Source: Apostichopus japonicus (Eukaryota; Echinodermata; Holothuroidea; Aspidochirotida; Stichopodidae). From it: 64,000 nucleotides of DNA. Every line of letters begins with the position of its first letter. The first letter of the stretch is position 1. The notes beneath the pieces were generated by a model. The model did not search any database and was not told the DNA's origin. It saw only the letters and a program-made list of their open reading frames with translations. Location of the stretch: positions 7,998,714 to 8,062,713 of the forward strand of contig NC_092567.1 in the NCBI RefSeq assembly GCF_037975245.1, given 5' to 3'. The translations under genes were made by a program, and so were the position numbers. Shown here one piece after another: positions 12,777 to 24,800 of this stretch.

Positions 12777-15286
12777 CTAAACAAAGTACTTAAGTGTTAC
12801 CATTCTCTGATTTTGATTTGTGTAAATTGATAAGGGTAAATGACAAGCAAAATCTTCATAAGCAAATATGACCCATTTTTGTTGAAAACACAATACATAG
12901 CTATGGAAATGTTGACTGTAACCAATAGTGTGCAAAACCATCAAAAAAAAAATACACTTTACCACCTTTGATAAAGATTGCATCTATTTTGCCAAATTCA
13001 TGCAACCTATTTTCTCTTGCCTCTAGAACCATGCAACAACCTTTTGCATACAATGAACTGTGTAATTCAACAAAAGCTAATGTATGCACTTCTTCAATGC
13101 TTGGAAATTGACTTTTCAAAGCTCTCTGAATCCCATCACAAAACTGATGTAACTTTTGAATGTCCCCTCCTGAGTTGGATGTCATTTTGTCATCCAAAAA
13201 ATTCTGACCAGCTCCATAATAGCACATAAGTAATTGGTGACGCCTTGCCAATGTCTTACACAAATTCCGCCTGTTTTTCTGCCTATTGGCAATTTCTTTG
13301 AAATATGCATGTTTAGCTTCAAACCTCATTGTCCAGCAGTGAACAAGAGGTCCATATTTCAATATTGAACGAGGGTAATGCAATAAGTAATGACTTTTGG
13401 GTTTAATTCTATTTTCAGGAAAGAGCTCTTTCAGAGCAACCAGAAATCCATGCACCAAATATTCCAAGTATGCAACCATTTCACACGGTATAGAGGGAGC
13501 AAATGTAATTTCACAAATATCCATAAGTGACAAAAATAGTTCCCAGTATTCATTTCCCTCTGGAATTGAGCTTCCTATGATTAACGGCAATAATCTCATC
13601 AGGCACCATGTTTGAGATGCTGTTTGTTTGATTTTGAAACTTCCCAGGTTAGCAGTGGTATTGCAAGTTGGTTTGCTTTTCTGATCACTTTTTCCAAAGG
13701 GAAAAAGTTTCAAAGCACTGTTAAAAGATTCCAAAGTGAAAAAGCCATCCTGAATAAATGTTGTCACAACCTTCGTCATTAATTCTGGAACAAGTCCTTT
13801 GAGCAAATCATGAGCTGGATCAGGTGGTAGACAACTGATTACATCAAAGTATTGCAAATCTGACAAAACAGATTTAGAAGCTACTCCATAAACATGCCTA
13901 AGACCTTGATTTTCCATAACTAACTGCACCTGATGTTTGTGACCAACACTTGTTCTTTCGATTAAACTGGATGAATCAAAATGATCTTGAATGTCATTAC
14001 TACTTGCCATGCAAAATCTACATATTCTACCAGCATGAAAATGTTGCTGAAAGCCTCCTAATTGATGTGCTGCCAAGTTATCCATGGAAACCAAACTAAT
14101 GCAACCCTTGAATGTAAACTCCTCCTGGTTTAAAGTTGTTATTGTCACCCCCTTACTTTCTAAGACTTTAACATCCTCAAGAAGCGGTTTGAGCACTTTC
14201 CCAAAGCCATACTGTTTTATTAATCTTGTACAGCAGAGGCAAACAAGCTGAATTGATGACAATTTTGACCGAAACTTTGGGGATAAATTTCCAAGAACAA
14301 AATAAAATGCAGCAACTTTGTAGCTGTTAGCTTTATTTCTAAGTGGGTTCACCACACCAAAATCATCATAATAAAAATGAACTTGGAGTGCATGTGGTTC
14401 CAAAGAGAATAGGGGATGATTTTGAAATGCTTCACCATCACAGTAATCCTCATATCGCTTGTCCCCATGTCTAGAACGGGACTTCAGAACTTCTGCTAAA
14501 ATATCATCATGACTTAAAAGACTTTTTAGAGTATCAAGCAACGGTACATAAATGAATGTATCATCTTTCCCACAGGTGGAACCTAGCACATGTTCAACTG
14601 GCTCAACTAAACCAAAATGCTCCTTATAAAAAGCTGTCTGTTTATAGTCTGAGGCCAACTTTTCAAAGATGTTATTTTTCTTTTCAAACTTTTCATCGAT
14701 AAAGTTAAAGATATCAGGATTTTTAGCCACTGTGAAACCAGAAGCTGAAAGTTTTTCTTTGATCTCTGTGCTATCATCCCTTGAACTGTTATAGATGAGT
14801 TCAGATAGCTCTAATATTATGCTATTTGTAACAGTAAGTGGTAGTTTATGCTTCTCTTTCATGCCTAAGATGAAAAGAGCAAAGTCTCTTTCCGTGGATC
14901 TTTCACCGATTTCTCTGATGTGTGATCCATCACCCAGAGCAGCAGCATCAATAGCACTTATTCCAGTGGATTCTGCAAGACTATTTTTATGCGAATAAAC
15001 CAATGTTTTCCGTCACTAGACTTGTGCCTACTTCAGTATCCTCATGCCCACCAGAGTTACTGTCATGCCTTATGTTAACATCGAACACTCTTTTATGAAA
15101 TTTCCGCAGATGGGAATAAAACGTGCTGAACACCCGATATTTTCTTTCACAACCATCTATTCCACATCTTATGGAGAAGTTGGGTTCAATACTATGTGAG
15201 AATCTTATGTGATGTAACAACTTTTTGAAAATAATGGTCCTGAAAGTGTTACATATTGAGCAACTTTGCATCTGCAAGGATGCCAT
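12777..15286 (-). CDS. CACTA/EnSpm-type transposase with N-terminal C2H2 zinc fingers, frame disrupted twice
   Basis: The likely start is MASLQMQSC at 15286. Two zinc-finger-like units follow: a C-x2-C with spaced histidines starting CSICNTF, and C-x4-C-x12-H-x4-H starting CGIDGCERKY. This frame stops at 14987-14989. A frame offset by one base opens just after a TGA near 15012-15014 and runs about 700 codons to a TAG at 12901. Hallmarks of animal EnSpm transposases are visible: SMDNLAAHQLGGF with CRFC (Asp codon 14080-14082), PPDPAHDLLKGLVP (Asp codons 13819-13821 and 13807-13809) and MRFEAKHAYFKE (Glu codon 13318-13320). These acidic residues are candidates for the catalytic triad. Near the C-terminus, a ten-A run at 12943-12952 (T10 on the coding strand) precedes a switch. 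The family-like ending HFHSYVLCF to MVTLKYFV lies in another frame and stops at 12777-12779. The protein should cut and paste the surrounding element. Confidence 0.78.
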
Positions 15287-16083
15287 AAGGCCTAATCTAA
15301 CAAAACCTTGGCTAGGCTTTATTAGGATGGCTTGGCATATAAACTGGACAAACCTCACAGCATTAATGCACACTCAGTTTTAATAGTTCAGTCTTGGCCT
15401 GCGCTAGCTAGGCTTATAAACTTTGATACAATGGTAGGCCACAGTGTAGGCCCTGCATTGTACTAGTGGCTGTTACTTGTAAGACATAGCCTAGGCTTAG
15501 TTATAAAGTCTTCTAATCTTATATAGGCGAATAAGTAGCAGAACAGTTAGGCTAGTAAAGCCTAGGCATAACAGTTATTTAATCTGTACTTTTATAAACC
15601 AAACAACCCTTTCAAGGGCTTAACGTCAACTTACACTTGTGACATGTTGCTTTAGATTCATATAAAAATACAAGCGGCCGTTGAAGGTGAAGTCCAGTCG
15701 TGTCAAGTCTCGTCAAATGTGACGGCGAAGCGCTTCTGCGGGAACAAACTATGAAATACTAGGATTGGTCGCCAAGCAGTGCAGTGATGACAGTATACTG
15801 TACTGTACGTACGTAGGTCTAAGGCATTGTGTTAGCGCCAAGCGCCAAGCGCGAACGAACCACCCTTTGTGAAAGAAAACTTGTCATTGGCTTAAAGTTT
15901 GAATCTTTCATTTGATATTATGTGGGGTTCTTTCTAATTTTTCAGATATGCACCCATTTTCTGGAATACCAACTTTGAATCTTTTACATTTTTACCAATA
16001 TTTATTACCACATCCACATTCTTGAAAGGCTGTATTCAGTGAATTAATGTAAAGTAGTGTTTTAGGAAATTTGTTTTTAACCA
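15287..16083. promoter_or_regulatory. Region upstream of the transposase, probable element promoter/5' UTR
   Basis: No coding sequence apart from an open extension of the zinc-finger frame to 15373. 15380-15570 is rich in CTAGGC/GCCTA motifs (CCTAGGCTTAG, GCCTAGGCATAAC), followed by a more GC-rich patch at 15670-15870 with AGCGCCAAGCGCCAAGCGCG. The same TAGGCCTA vocabulary surrounds the 5' part of the minus-strand gene at 61.5-62.7 kb. Promoter assignment is by position only; no TATA box in the correct orientation was convincing. Confidence 0.35.
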
Positions 16084-16315
16084 ATGAGAAGTAAGAACAC
16101 TTCTGAGACGTATAGTCTGTCATTATTCTCTCGGCGCGGCCTGGCTGCAAACGTAACTTTTATTTCTAGTACGAATGGAAAAATAAAGTCGCAATTCAAG
16201 GACATTAATATTAACAGTTTCGAGGAAGCAATAAACCTTGCGCAAGATCGTGATACGTGGCGGAGGTTAATCACTGAGCATGTCGAATAGACGAGACTCA
16301 ACTTACTACTACTAC
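16084..16315 (+). mobile_element. 3'-end remnant of a non-LTR retrotransposon (LINE) inside the CACTA element
   Basis: An open frame ends with NSFEEAINLAQDRDTWRRL and a stop at 16288-16290. The AQDR..WR ending is typical of the C-terminus of LINE ORF2 proteins. About 20 bases later comes a short ACT/TACTAC microsatellite (TTACTACTACTACTAATG), as at the 3' tail of several LINE clades. Only the last 60 to 70 codons remain. It is inserted plus-strand in the 5' part of the CACTA element, so it is younger than the element, or was carried along with it. Confidence 0.5.
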
Positions 16316-17499
16316 TAATGAGTACATCATTGTAGAAAATTCTATAGAAGTCACAATGAAAAAAATGTTTCAGCTATGGTCGACGTTTAAGGGCCAGGCA
16401 TTGTTATCATCCGTTGTGGGGATAAATGTATGCTGGCCGTCCGAAAAAGCACAAAACACTTAAACGTACACAATCATGACAAAAATATTGTTCCAGCTAG
16501 CACAAGCTGTACTTCTAAGAATATTTTGTAAACAAGTGTCTCGAGAAATACTCACGTTTAGGCTCTATCAGTTTGAATTGTGAGTCAAACCGTCTTCATG
16601 GGCCAATCCAGAAGGGGAGGGATTCAGTGTTTCGAGAAAATGATCGCAGTAGCTTATATACTTTCCGTTGTTTTGTTATGTACATAAGCGTACGGGACTA
16701 CCTTCGTTGAGGTGGGGGGGGGGGGTTGGTCTGACGCAACACAAGCTAGCATGCTCGAAAAAGAGCGGCTGGTCTGAAGAAAAGGGTACCTTCTGATCGA
16801 TGGGTTGCAAACCTTCACCCCGTCTCATACGCGCCCATGGTTAGACCTATGTAGATCTTATAGATAATTGTCTGCACCCCTTAATCAGGTGTTGGTATTT
16901 ATAGGTTGGGCGCCGCTCCTTATCTGTTCATTACCTCAGGATCATTTGCTATTTTGACTGTATTAGTTAGTCTTGCCTTATTAAACTTTCACGAAACTTC
17001 ATATAGGGCTATCCTACGACTCCATTCATATCCTCTCACCCCCACATAAGAAACAGTTATTATTTTACTAATAACCATGCAGACATTTCCACGGGGAAAT
17101 TCGGGGATACTCCATATATCTGTACAGTTTGCCGTATATTTATAACACGATATAGGCTATTAATAAATAAATGTCAAGCTAAACAGCTGGCCTATTGTCG
17201 CCCCAATTCCTTTTGACAGTAATTTGCATTGGTTGTTGGGACTTTAGAAATTGGGCCTATAGTCGCCGGGGCAGCTCTGTGTTCCAAAATGTACATGTAG
17301 GGTACTATAGGGTGCATACAAATAATGACGGGCTAAGACCCGAAAATACTGGTAGTGATATATATTAACCCATGAACGAGTAAATTTATACTTCAGTACA
17401 TAAATACTGGGTGATTATTCCCCCAGGGTGGCATTTTAAACTAATCACAAGTGTATAGAACAAATACAACCACATGAAGTGTATAAATAGCTCTTATCT
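16316..17499. other. Non-coding right arm of the CACTA element
   Basis: No gene seen. Contains a G10 tract near 16713-16725 and mixed sequence that could include further old insertions. Nothing specific recognised. Confidence 0.3.
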
Positions 17500-17957
17500 T
17501 GTGTGATTCTACCCTCTTACGATACTTCAAAATAAGTGTTGTTGGTGTTATACCCTTTTTGATTTAAAACAACATACTAAGAAGGGTTATTTTACACCTT
17601 GTTACTAAGGTATACATTATTCGTGCAAAGTACATGTTATGTGGGTAAAATTACCCTATTGGTTAAAAAGGGTACTTTTTTGAAAAGTGAGTGTAAAATA
17701 AGCACTGTAAATGTGTAAATGTACATAAATCATTGTGTCTTATTACACGCACAGTATGTAAATTTACCCACAAAGATCAGAAATACACAAACCGGCTTTA
17801 CCTCGGGGTATATGTACACGTTAATCGGGTAATGGCCAAGGCAATGGTTATGTTTACACTTTGTGATGGTATAACTACATTGTGGATGTTTATTATACAC
17901 TTTTCCAGTGTTTAATAACAATCCATGTGTTAAAATACCTGACAACAGTGTAGAACT
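17500..17957. repeat. Degenerate subterminal motif region at the right end
   Basis: GGGTTATTTTACACC, GGGTAAAATTACCC, GTGTAAAATAAG, AAATTTACCCACA and GTTTACACTTTGTG recur over about 450 bases next to the right TIR. They match the vocabulary of the 77-bp array at the other end (TTTACCC, GTGTAAA, ACACA) but are not arranged in a regular period. This asymmetry between a homogenised left end and a dispersed right end is also seen in plant CACTA elements. Confidence 0.5.
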
Positions 17958-17978
17958 ACCCGTTTATTTTTTAGAGTG
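17958..17978 (-). repeat. Right terminal inverted repeat of the CACTA element
   Basis: The plus strand reads ACCCGTTTATTTTTTAGAGTG, whose complement begins CACTCTAAAAAATAAACGGG. It is followed by TA at 17979-17980, matching the TA before the left end. Confidence 0.72.
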
Positions 17979-17980
17979 TA

Positions 17981-19884
17981 CTCCCTTACGTCTATGTTTC
18001 CACAGATTTGGATAATATTTGGCTAAAAGAATGAAACTACTCACAAAGGCTTTGCCTCCCTGACCCCCTCCCCCCCCCCCCCGAATGGGGCATAACGATA
18101 CTAAATTGAGTTCTTCTCATAGATAGATTTCTGTGTTTCAAAATTTCGTCAGGAGAACGAAAAATATCTTCAAAGGGTGCAGCTTAAGTCCAGCGGATCC
18201 CCACCATCCTGCTTGGAATACATTATAGATAACTATAATTTATTTATTACATCTGTTTCGTGTTTTAGTGCTTAAACTCGCTACGAGAGAACAAGGGATA
18301 TCACCAAACACAAAAACGTCAGGGGATTCCCTCGTGGAACCAACCAGGGCTTGAAATATATTCCAGAGAAAGCCCCTCGACCCCGCTTGAGCTCTCAGAA
18401 ACGTTCTGTAAAATGTTGAGGTTGAGCTTCTTCCTGACAACCCTATCTAAAAATTCTGCAGCTTCCTGGGGCTTCGCATCACACCCTTTAATAACATTAA
18501 ATTATCAAAGAAAAATAGCTAATTTACAGTTTTGGTCTGTAAATCTGCATACAAAGCGAAATGTTCATAAAACAGGCTCTATGCTTATTAGATGAGTACT
18601 ACTTTAATTTTGAAGTCATCAATATACATGTTGTATATCGATTCGTTATAGTGTTACATCGATATTATATAATTAATGAGATAACGATGTATACTTTATT
18701 CCATTTAACGCGTGTTATCTGTCGAAGTTTTAACTTAATATTTTTGTTTGATTTTCGCTGAGATGCTAAACTGTCATAAAGAAAAAATAAGTATTAGAGT
18801 AACCACTAATCTTGCAAGTAGTAGTTAAGAGAGGGATTCAGATACACTTCAAGTAGTTTTATTCATCGGTCAACGCTTAAATACAAGAAAAGATCAGTAA
18901 TGTTTTTTTTTTAATGTTTTCAACTGTATGGTCCACCATCTTGTCTACATACGTCTAAAAAAATGAAGACGTTATAGGATTCATTGTAGTCTTTTAAGTG
19001 AGTTAAAGCCAAACGAATGTGTTACTAAGAAAAAAACGAATACAGGCGAAAGTGGTCGGGTGCAGTAGGGCAGGTAAAAATACTTCCTTGCTCATGTGCT
19101 ATTTACTCTTGGTTGTTATGGTATCTCTTTTTTTGGGGGGGTGGGGTTGGGGATGGGTGATTTTACTAAATAGCTACAGTACATGTGCGTATTACTGCAA
19201 TGGTATATACGTCACTAGTCAAACACAATATAAATGTACATACATGGCAGATCACTATGCCACCTTACATTATATCTCTGAAATATACGTTTTCAAGCGA
19301 TACTCCTGTTGTTATGAACAACTGAGTTGTCATCCTTTGATGTATAATAAATATGCAAAATGGACATGAAAAAAAAAACACCTTGCCAAAAAATACTTGC
19401 GAATGTTTCTGTTACTACAATCCAAGGTTCGCATTAGCCGCGGGATTGCGAGATTCCCACAATATGATTTCAAATCCTGCATGTCAAAAGTTGGGAAGAC
19501 GGGATTTCCCGTTATAATTTTCAGCTCTCAACTTGAATTAAACATACATTATGGCTGTGACCGTGTAGCGACCATCGCTAAACGATCGCATTTGGAATAA
19601 ACGTTTAGTAAAAAGCCGCAATTATTTTTGTTTTGTTATCCCGTCTATAATCCATCTTATAACATCCCGTAAATGTCCTTGACGGTCTTTCCTTCTATTA
19701 ACAAATGAATGAAAAAATATAGCAATTTTGAGAATTCCAATATTTACGCATGCACGAACGTATACAGTAGCTATAGCTATGAGAGGAAAGCACTTGCTAT
19801 GGACTACCAGAGCTAGCTGCTTGCTGACAACAAAGACACGTGCACTCGACAAACTATGTTTGCGTTAAATCCCCACAAATCTCC
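17981..19884. other. Intron sequence right of the transposon; nothing recognised
   Basis: Only short chance open frames. A C14 tract lies near 18066-18081 and a G-rich patch at 19134-19158. No splice-supported exon found. Confidence 0.3.
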
Positions 19885-20215
19885 GACCACATGGTAGCCT
19901 TAAATCACAAAGAGTCAACATGGATATCTAGCCAAACCATCTTTTTATTCGCTCAAATTGTGTCGCAGTTAGCCGGCACTAAAATATTCACGGAGTACTT
20001 TCGTTATTGCTGTTATCTTTGACCACATGGTAGTCAACAACCAGCCTAAGTCAATGGGGAAATCTACCTTAACCTTCTGCTTATTTGCTCAAATTGTTGG
20101 CAGTTAGCTGGAACTAAACTATCCATGGAATACTTTCATTATAACTGCTATCTTGGACCACATGCTAGCCTATACCACATTAATTCAATGGGAAAAATCA
20201 CATCGGGTTTCTTAC
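19885..20215 (+). repeat. Tandem repeat, about 136-bp unit, 2.4 copies
   Basis: GACCACATGGTAG (or CATGCTAG) starts units at 19885, 20021 and 20156. Each unit continues with a GCTCAAATTG, a CAGTTAGC(T/C)GG and a TACTTTC(A/G)TTAT block in order. The units are diverged by roughly a fifth. No coding content. Confidence 0.6.
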
Positions 20216-20579
20216 ACACACACATACAAAGCTTAGCCTTGTTAACTTTTAATTACCTGGAAATCGGCAATTGTTTGGAAGGCATGTGCTATGTTTTGAA
20301 GAGGTATTATAGTATTGTACGTACACAGCTGCTGTTGCGATGGATTAAATATTTCAATCTTGATTAGTTTTTACCGGTATAATATTTTCGTTTTCAGTGT
20401 TGAATGATTTTATCCACACAGGAAATAGAACCATTACGAATGGCTAAAACTAGAAATAAAGCAATTAGAACAGCCATCTACATTTACAAGAAAGTTATTT
20501 CATTGAATTAATCTTCCGTATTCGCGTGTCTTGATTAATCAAAGCGTGAAATCATGAAAGCAATCGCGTAGCAATTACG

Positions 20580-20670
20580 CGCACCCCTCTCAAAAAACGG
20601 GTACCCGTTTTGTGTGTTTTCGATTCGGGTACACGAATGTTAAGTCGGGTACTCGGGTACCCGACTCAGA
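20580..20670. repeat. Cluster of GGGTACCCG-type palindromes
   Basis: GGGTACCCG, TCGGGTACAC, TCGGGTACTCGGGTACCCG and CCCGACTC occur within 90 bases. The composition resembles subterminal parts of the hAT-like elements at 53.3-54.1 kb (GTACTCGG), so it may be an eroded transposon end. No partner end was found. Confidence 0.3.
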
Positions 20671-21851
20671 CCTAGACTGTTTTTACTCATTAAATAAAAC
20701 TAATGCTCAAGAGAAATATTTCATCCTCCGCTTGGATCATGCAAATTATCATGGATGCAACTATGCTGCAGGCTATGGTAGTCTCTGATGAAAAAGGAAT
20801 TATCATGGTTATTCAAAATATTTACGTATTTCTTGAGTTTAATGGAAACGAGCATTTGTCATAACGTCACAAGTAATGTAAGTGAATCATAACAGTGTAA
20901 CTATGGACGTGCAGTTAGTTACAGATGATTTGTCCAGTCTTGTAGCTCCGTAATTTAACTCAATTAAGTAATTATAAATACATTTAATCTTTTTCTATCA
21001 TCAATATTTAAATTATTAGTTTTCATGGTATTTGATGACATCACTAATGCGTTGTTATATAAAGCTAAATATCTTGATAACCGGGTAGCTTTACAAACAT
21101 CACGAGCAATCAAATGTTTCATTTCTCTGTACAATAGCACATCTATAATAAGATTCTACCTAAATTCAGTATTTAAATTAATTAATAGTAATGTAAATAC
21201 ATACAAACCTCTCTATCTCCACCCTCAACATTATTTCTCAGACTCGTACACAGTGTACGCTCTTTAATTGTTCTGTGTTTAAAGGACACATCGAGATTCT
21301 CATTGCTAATGGTGGAGTGACGTCACTGCTGATGGTGTCATCATTGATCAATCTCAAAAGTAGTTAGTGTAAACAACACGTTTGCCCCATCAATTAAATG
21401 CTTTACTATATTTTTGACAGACGTGTGTATAATAGCTACTAACGTATCTCGTGATAACAGCTTAGAGAGAGATTCAGAGACGATGAAGTCGAAGTCAAAG
21501 TCAGTTTGTGCATTATTTAGAATATTCTAAACCGTCGATATTTGGACTTCATTTTCTGACACTCTCATAACGTATTCCTGACGTATTCGAGATGATAATG
21601 ATAGTAAACTGATCGATAATCTTACTGAGATATAAGGTTTGTAGACTGATCAGCTATATTACTGATATGATAATGATATCAAACTAATACGATCAAAATT
21701 AAGGAATCAACCAGATTGATTACTCAGCTAATATGAAGTTATCATCAAGAGCCAACACAAATCTCGGGAATATAATGTTTATGATTCCCGACCAACAAAG
21801 TTTAAGTATGCACTTATCATTATCATATCTCTCTTTTATGTTTTTCATCAG

Positions 21852-24800
21852 TTTGGTATGATAACTTCAGTGACGAGGGTCGTCGTCTAAATCTACAAAC
21901 CGGTCAATGGCAGGTAGGAGTTTGATCACCTTTCATTCAGCTATTGCTAGTAATGCAAGTCTGGTCAGCTTGTTTGCGCTATGCTGCCCTATCACTGTTT
22001 TCAGTGAGTGTAAATAAATCAATACAGTGACACATTATCTGTGAAGTTTACGTGTTGCTGGTAATATTAGAAGTTCTGACGTAAAGAAGGAACTTTCAGA
22101 TACCTTCCCGCTCCTTCTCTCAAGGGGTGGGGGGGGGTTGTGGAAAGAGCGGATGGAATCTTGCGTGCGAACATGGTCTAAATGAATCTCATCAGTTCTA
22201 TATTATATACAATTTCCATGTCAGTTTGATATTTCAAACATATAGATATAGCTAAGGTTGACTTTTGGACAGGTTTGCTATATATTGTGCAATCGTTTTG
22301 ACACATGCCGTTTTATCAATATCCTAATTTTGTGAATTTGCATCTAAAAAAAATCAACGTTTATTCTGAGATGAAACCATAGAATGTTATAAATCATATT
22401 GAACAGGTCTGTTCTAGTAATTTTTGCGAATTGTTCGTCATAACACATAACAACAGTCGTAACAGTCCGTTTAACTGACCATGTATCTTACTGTAGCAGC
22501 TCCCTGGTTTTAACTGGCCATGGTCATGTTTAGGTTTTTAGTTGTTTCTGATGGTGTGAGACGTGGGTATTCCATGCATCATTTTAACACTAACAGATAT
22601 GTTACTTTAAATTGTTGGTCTTGGTTCAGGTAATTACTTATCAAGTTACATTTAACCATTTCTATTGTACTTTGCGAATTGGTCAAACAGGATGGTGATG
22701 GGGAAAATTTGGAAGTTAGTAATAGGAACAGATGTACAGTATGTGGAATTTGACTCTAAAAACTTATGTTAAGTTGATTTCTATACTTTCGTACTGTTTA
22801 TATAAAATAATGTTGAGAATTAAGTCACTGCGTAAACGTTTTAATAACATTAAATAAAGCTGCATGATACGTAATAGGTTATAACGTTGACCAATCCATA
22901 TAATATTAACACATAACTGGATAGCTGTGCAACTAATTAAGAGATCTCAATATGTTGTAACAATCAAATGACTGCTACTTATACTGTACTAGTGAGGTAT
23001 TTATCGTTTAATCAGATTCAGACAATACATTGTCCCACAAATTTATTGTCAGTTTTTATTTGTTTGTTTCCAAACCTTTAATATCTCTGCCTACTCTCAT
23101 CTTTCATGGTGTGATTTTGGTGAAATAAAGTAACATTATGTTTTCAAGGTCCTTATCTTTCATTTAACGGCCAAGTTTGTTACCAGCAGATTGTAGCAAA
23201 AACAACACAAAATACAGATGCTAGAAATATTCATTATGGTATTTTTCTATTGTATTAAATCTTGCTAATAAATTAACTGTGTTGCTTAGTAAGCTTGAAG
23301 GATCACTTGCTTAAATTATTAGAGTTATCCAGATTAGTGTATACGTGACTGGCATAAGTGTGTGTGTCTAAGCAGGCTTAAATATAATGAAAGGACTGGT
23401 CTGGGTTTTTTTTTTAAACCAATAAACTCTGGTATATTCTTCTGAATGGTAATGCTTGTCATTGTTTGTATATATGAAGAGAAGAGGAGCTACTTTAATT
23501 ACTGGCATTGCAAGGGTTCCGGGGAGGGGGGGTAGGAATATTGTATTCGTGTAAAATGAGAATAAATTAGAAAACAAAAATAAACTCTATAGTATATATG
23601 TGTAGCTCTACTAACCCGTTTCGTTGTTATCTTGTACGGATACCATGGCAATCAAAACATATGCAATGAATTGATAAAATATGAATATAAGACAAATATT
23701 CATCATTTCCCGCGTGTTTTTAAACAGACACAAAAATACATACATTAGACGATTTTGAAGGAGTCAGGATCCGGGTTGGATGTGGGGAGGGGGGGGGGGG
23801 ATTGGAGTGGAATTTGTACAACTACGGTATAGTCGGTAACTGATAATCTGATTTAAATATTCATAAGTTGTCATCCGCTAATTGTTTATTTTTTCTTGAT
23901 AATTATCTTCAAGTGTAGAAGGATAGTTGATTGCCACACCTGTACCTTCCAGCCTCATGCATTACTTATTGTTAGTGTCTATGACTGGGTGTAGAGTTGA
24001 GGGCGCCAATAATAGAGGAACAACTCACGTTAACTCCTGTACCACGTTTATTCCAAACGTAGAAACAAAGTTATAAAAATCTGGATGTGAGCAGAAACAC
24101 ATATCTTTAAAATATATTTTGAGATAAAAGTCAGTAAGTAAATCACGAGCATTAGTATGAACATTAACAACTAAACATATCATCCAAAATTTAGTAGAAC
24201 ACTAGTAGCGTGTATCACTTTGAAGCAACATAATTGACAGAACCGACGCTGCTTAACGTTTCCAACATACCACTATAAATCCTCGTGAAACATTAGTATT
24301 ATTCTTCTGAAACAAAACTTAGCTGTAGTAGAAATCCAATATCTTAATCAAATAATGTCTTCACCTAAATGACTCTGCACTAAACATATCCCGCTTTTAC
24401 GTCACAACCTCGATGTACAATAAATATGAAACCGTAAAATGTTGTCAATCATGTTGCACCGTTCTTGAAAAAAAATTCGGGGAAAATGTTCATCATGGCA
24501 CATACAACAGTCGTAACGACATTCAGTTTAGCCGAACTTGTAGCTTACTGTAGCTGCCCTTGCATATTTGTCTTTGTATCGGGCTCCCTGGTTTTCACTG
24601 GTTATGCTCATTTTCTTCGTTTTCTCCGGTGTTAGGAGAAGTTGGTATTCCATTAAATAAAGCTGCATATTACGTCAAGGTGAAAACAACTTGTTTAGAG
24701 ATTCTAATGGGGGGGGGGGGGGGGGGGCTAGGCCCCCATACTAAAGTAACGACAATTATATTTAAAGATAAATCTGCAATTGTCCAACGACGAGGAGTTA

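Larger units (their letters stand above)
2916..17978 (-). mobile_element. Apparently full-length EnSpm/CACTA DNA transposon (about 15.06 kb)
   Basis: The left end reads CACTGTAAAAACTAAAAGGG. The right end, read on the minus strand, is CACTCTAAAAAATAAACGGG, so 17 of 20 positions agree and both start with the CACT diagnostic of the superfamily. The dinucleotide TA flanks both ends (2914-2915 and 17979-17980), which fits the 2-3 bp target duplications of animal CACTA elements. Inside the left end is a 77-bp repeat array rich in TTTACCC. The right end has scattered GGGTAAA, TTTACCC and GTGTAAA motifs. The minus strand codes a zinc-finger transposase followed by a second multi-exon gene. Later insertions, such as the LINE fragment at 16084-16315, also occur inside. 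The element lies within a probable intron of a plus-strand host gene. Assignment of the ends is inference from TIR, motif and context, without a database comparison. Confidence 0.75.

Noticed and set aside
14985-15020. Short intron between the two transposase frames
   Set aside because: The possible introns are only about 49-59 bases with weak donors, so I kept this as a frame disruption to be checked instead of calling a splice.
2916-17978. Helitron or LTR retrotransposon interpretation of the 15-kb unit
   Set aside because: It has inverted CACT ends, no long terminal repeats, no reverse transcriptase of its own and no Rep/helicase. The transposase motifs fit EnSpm.
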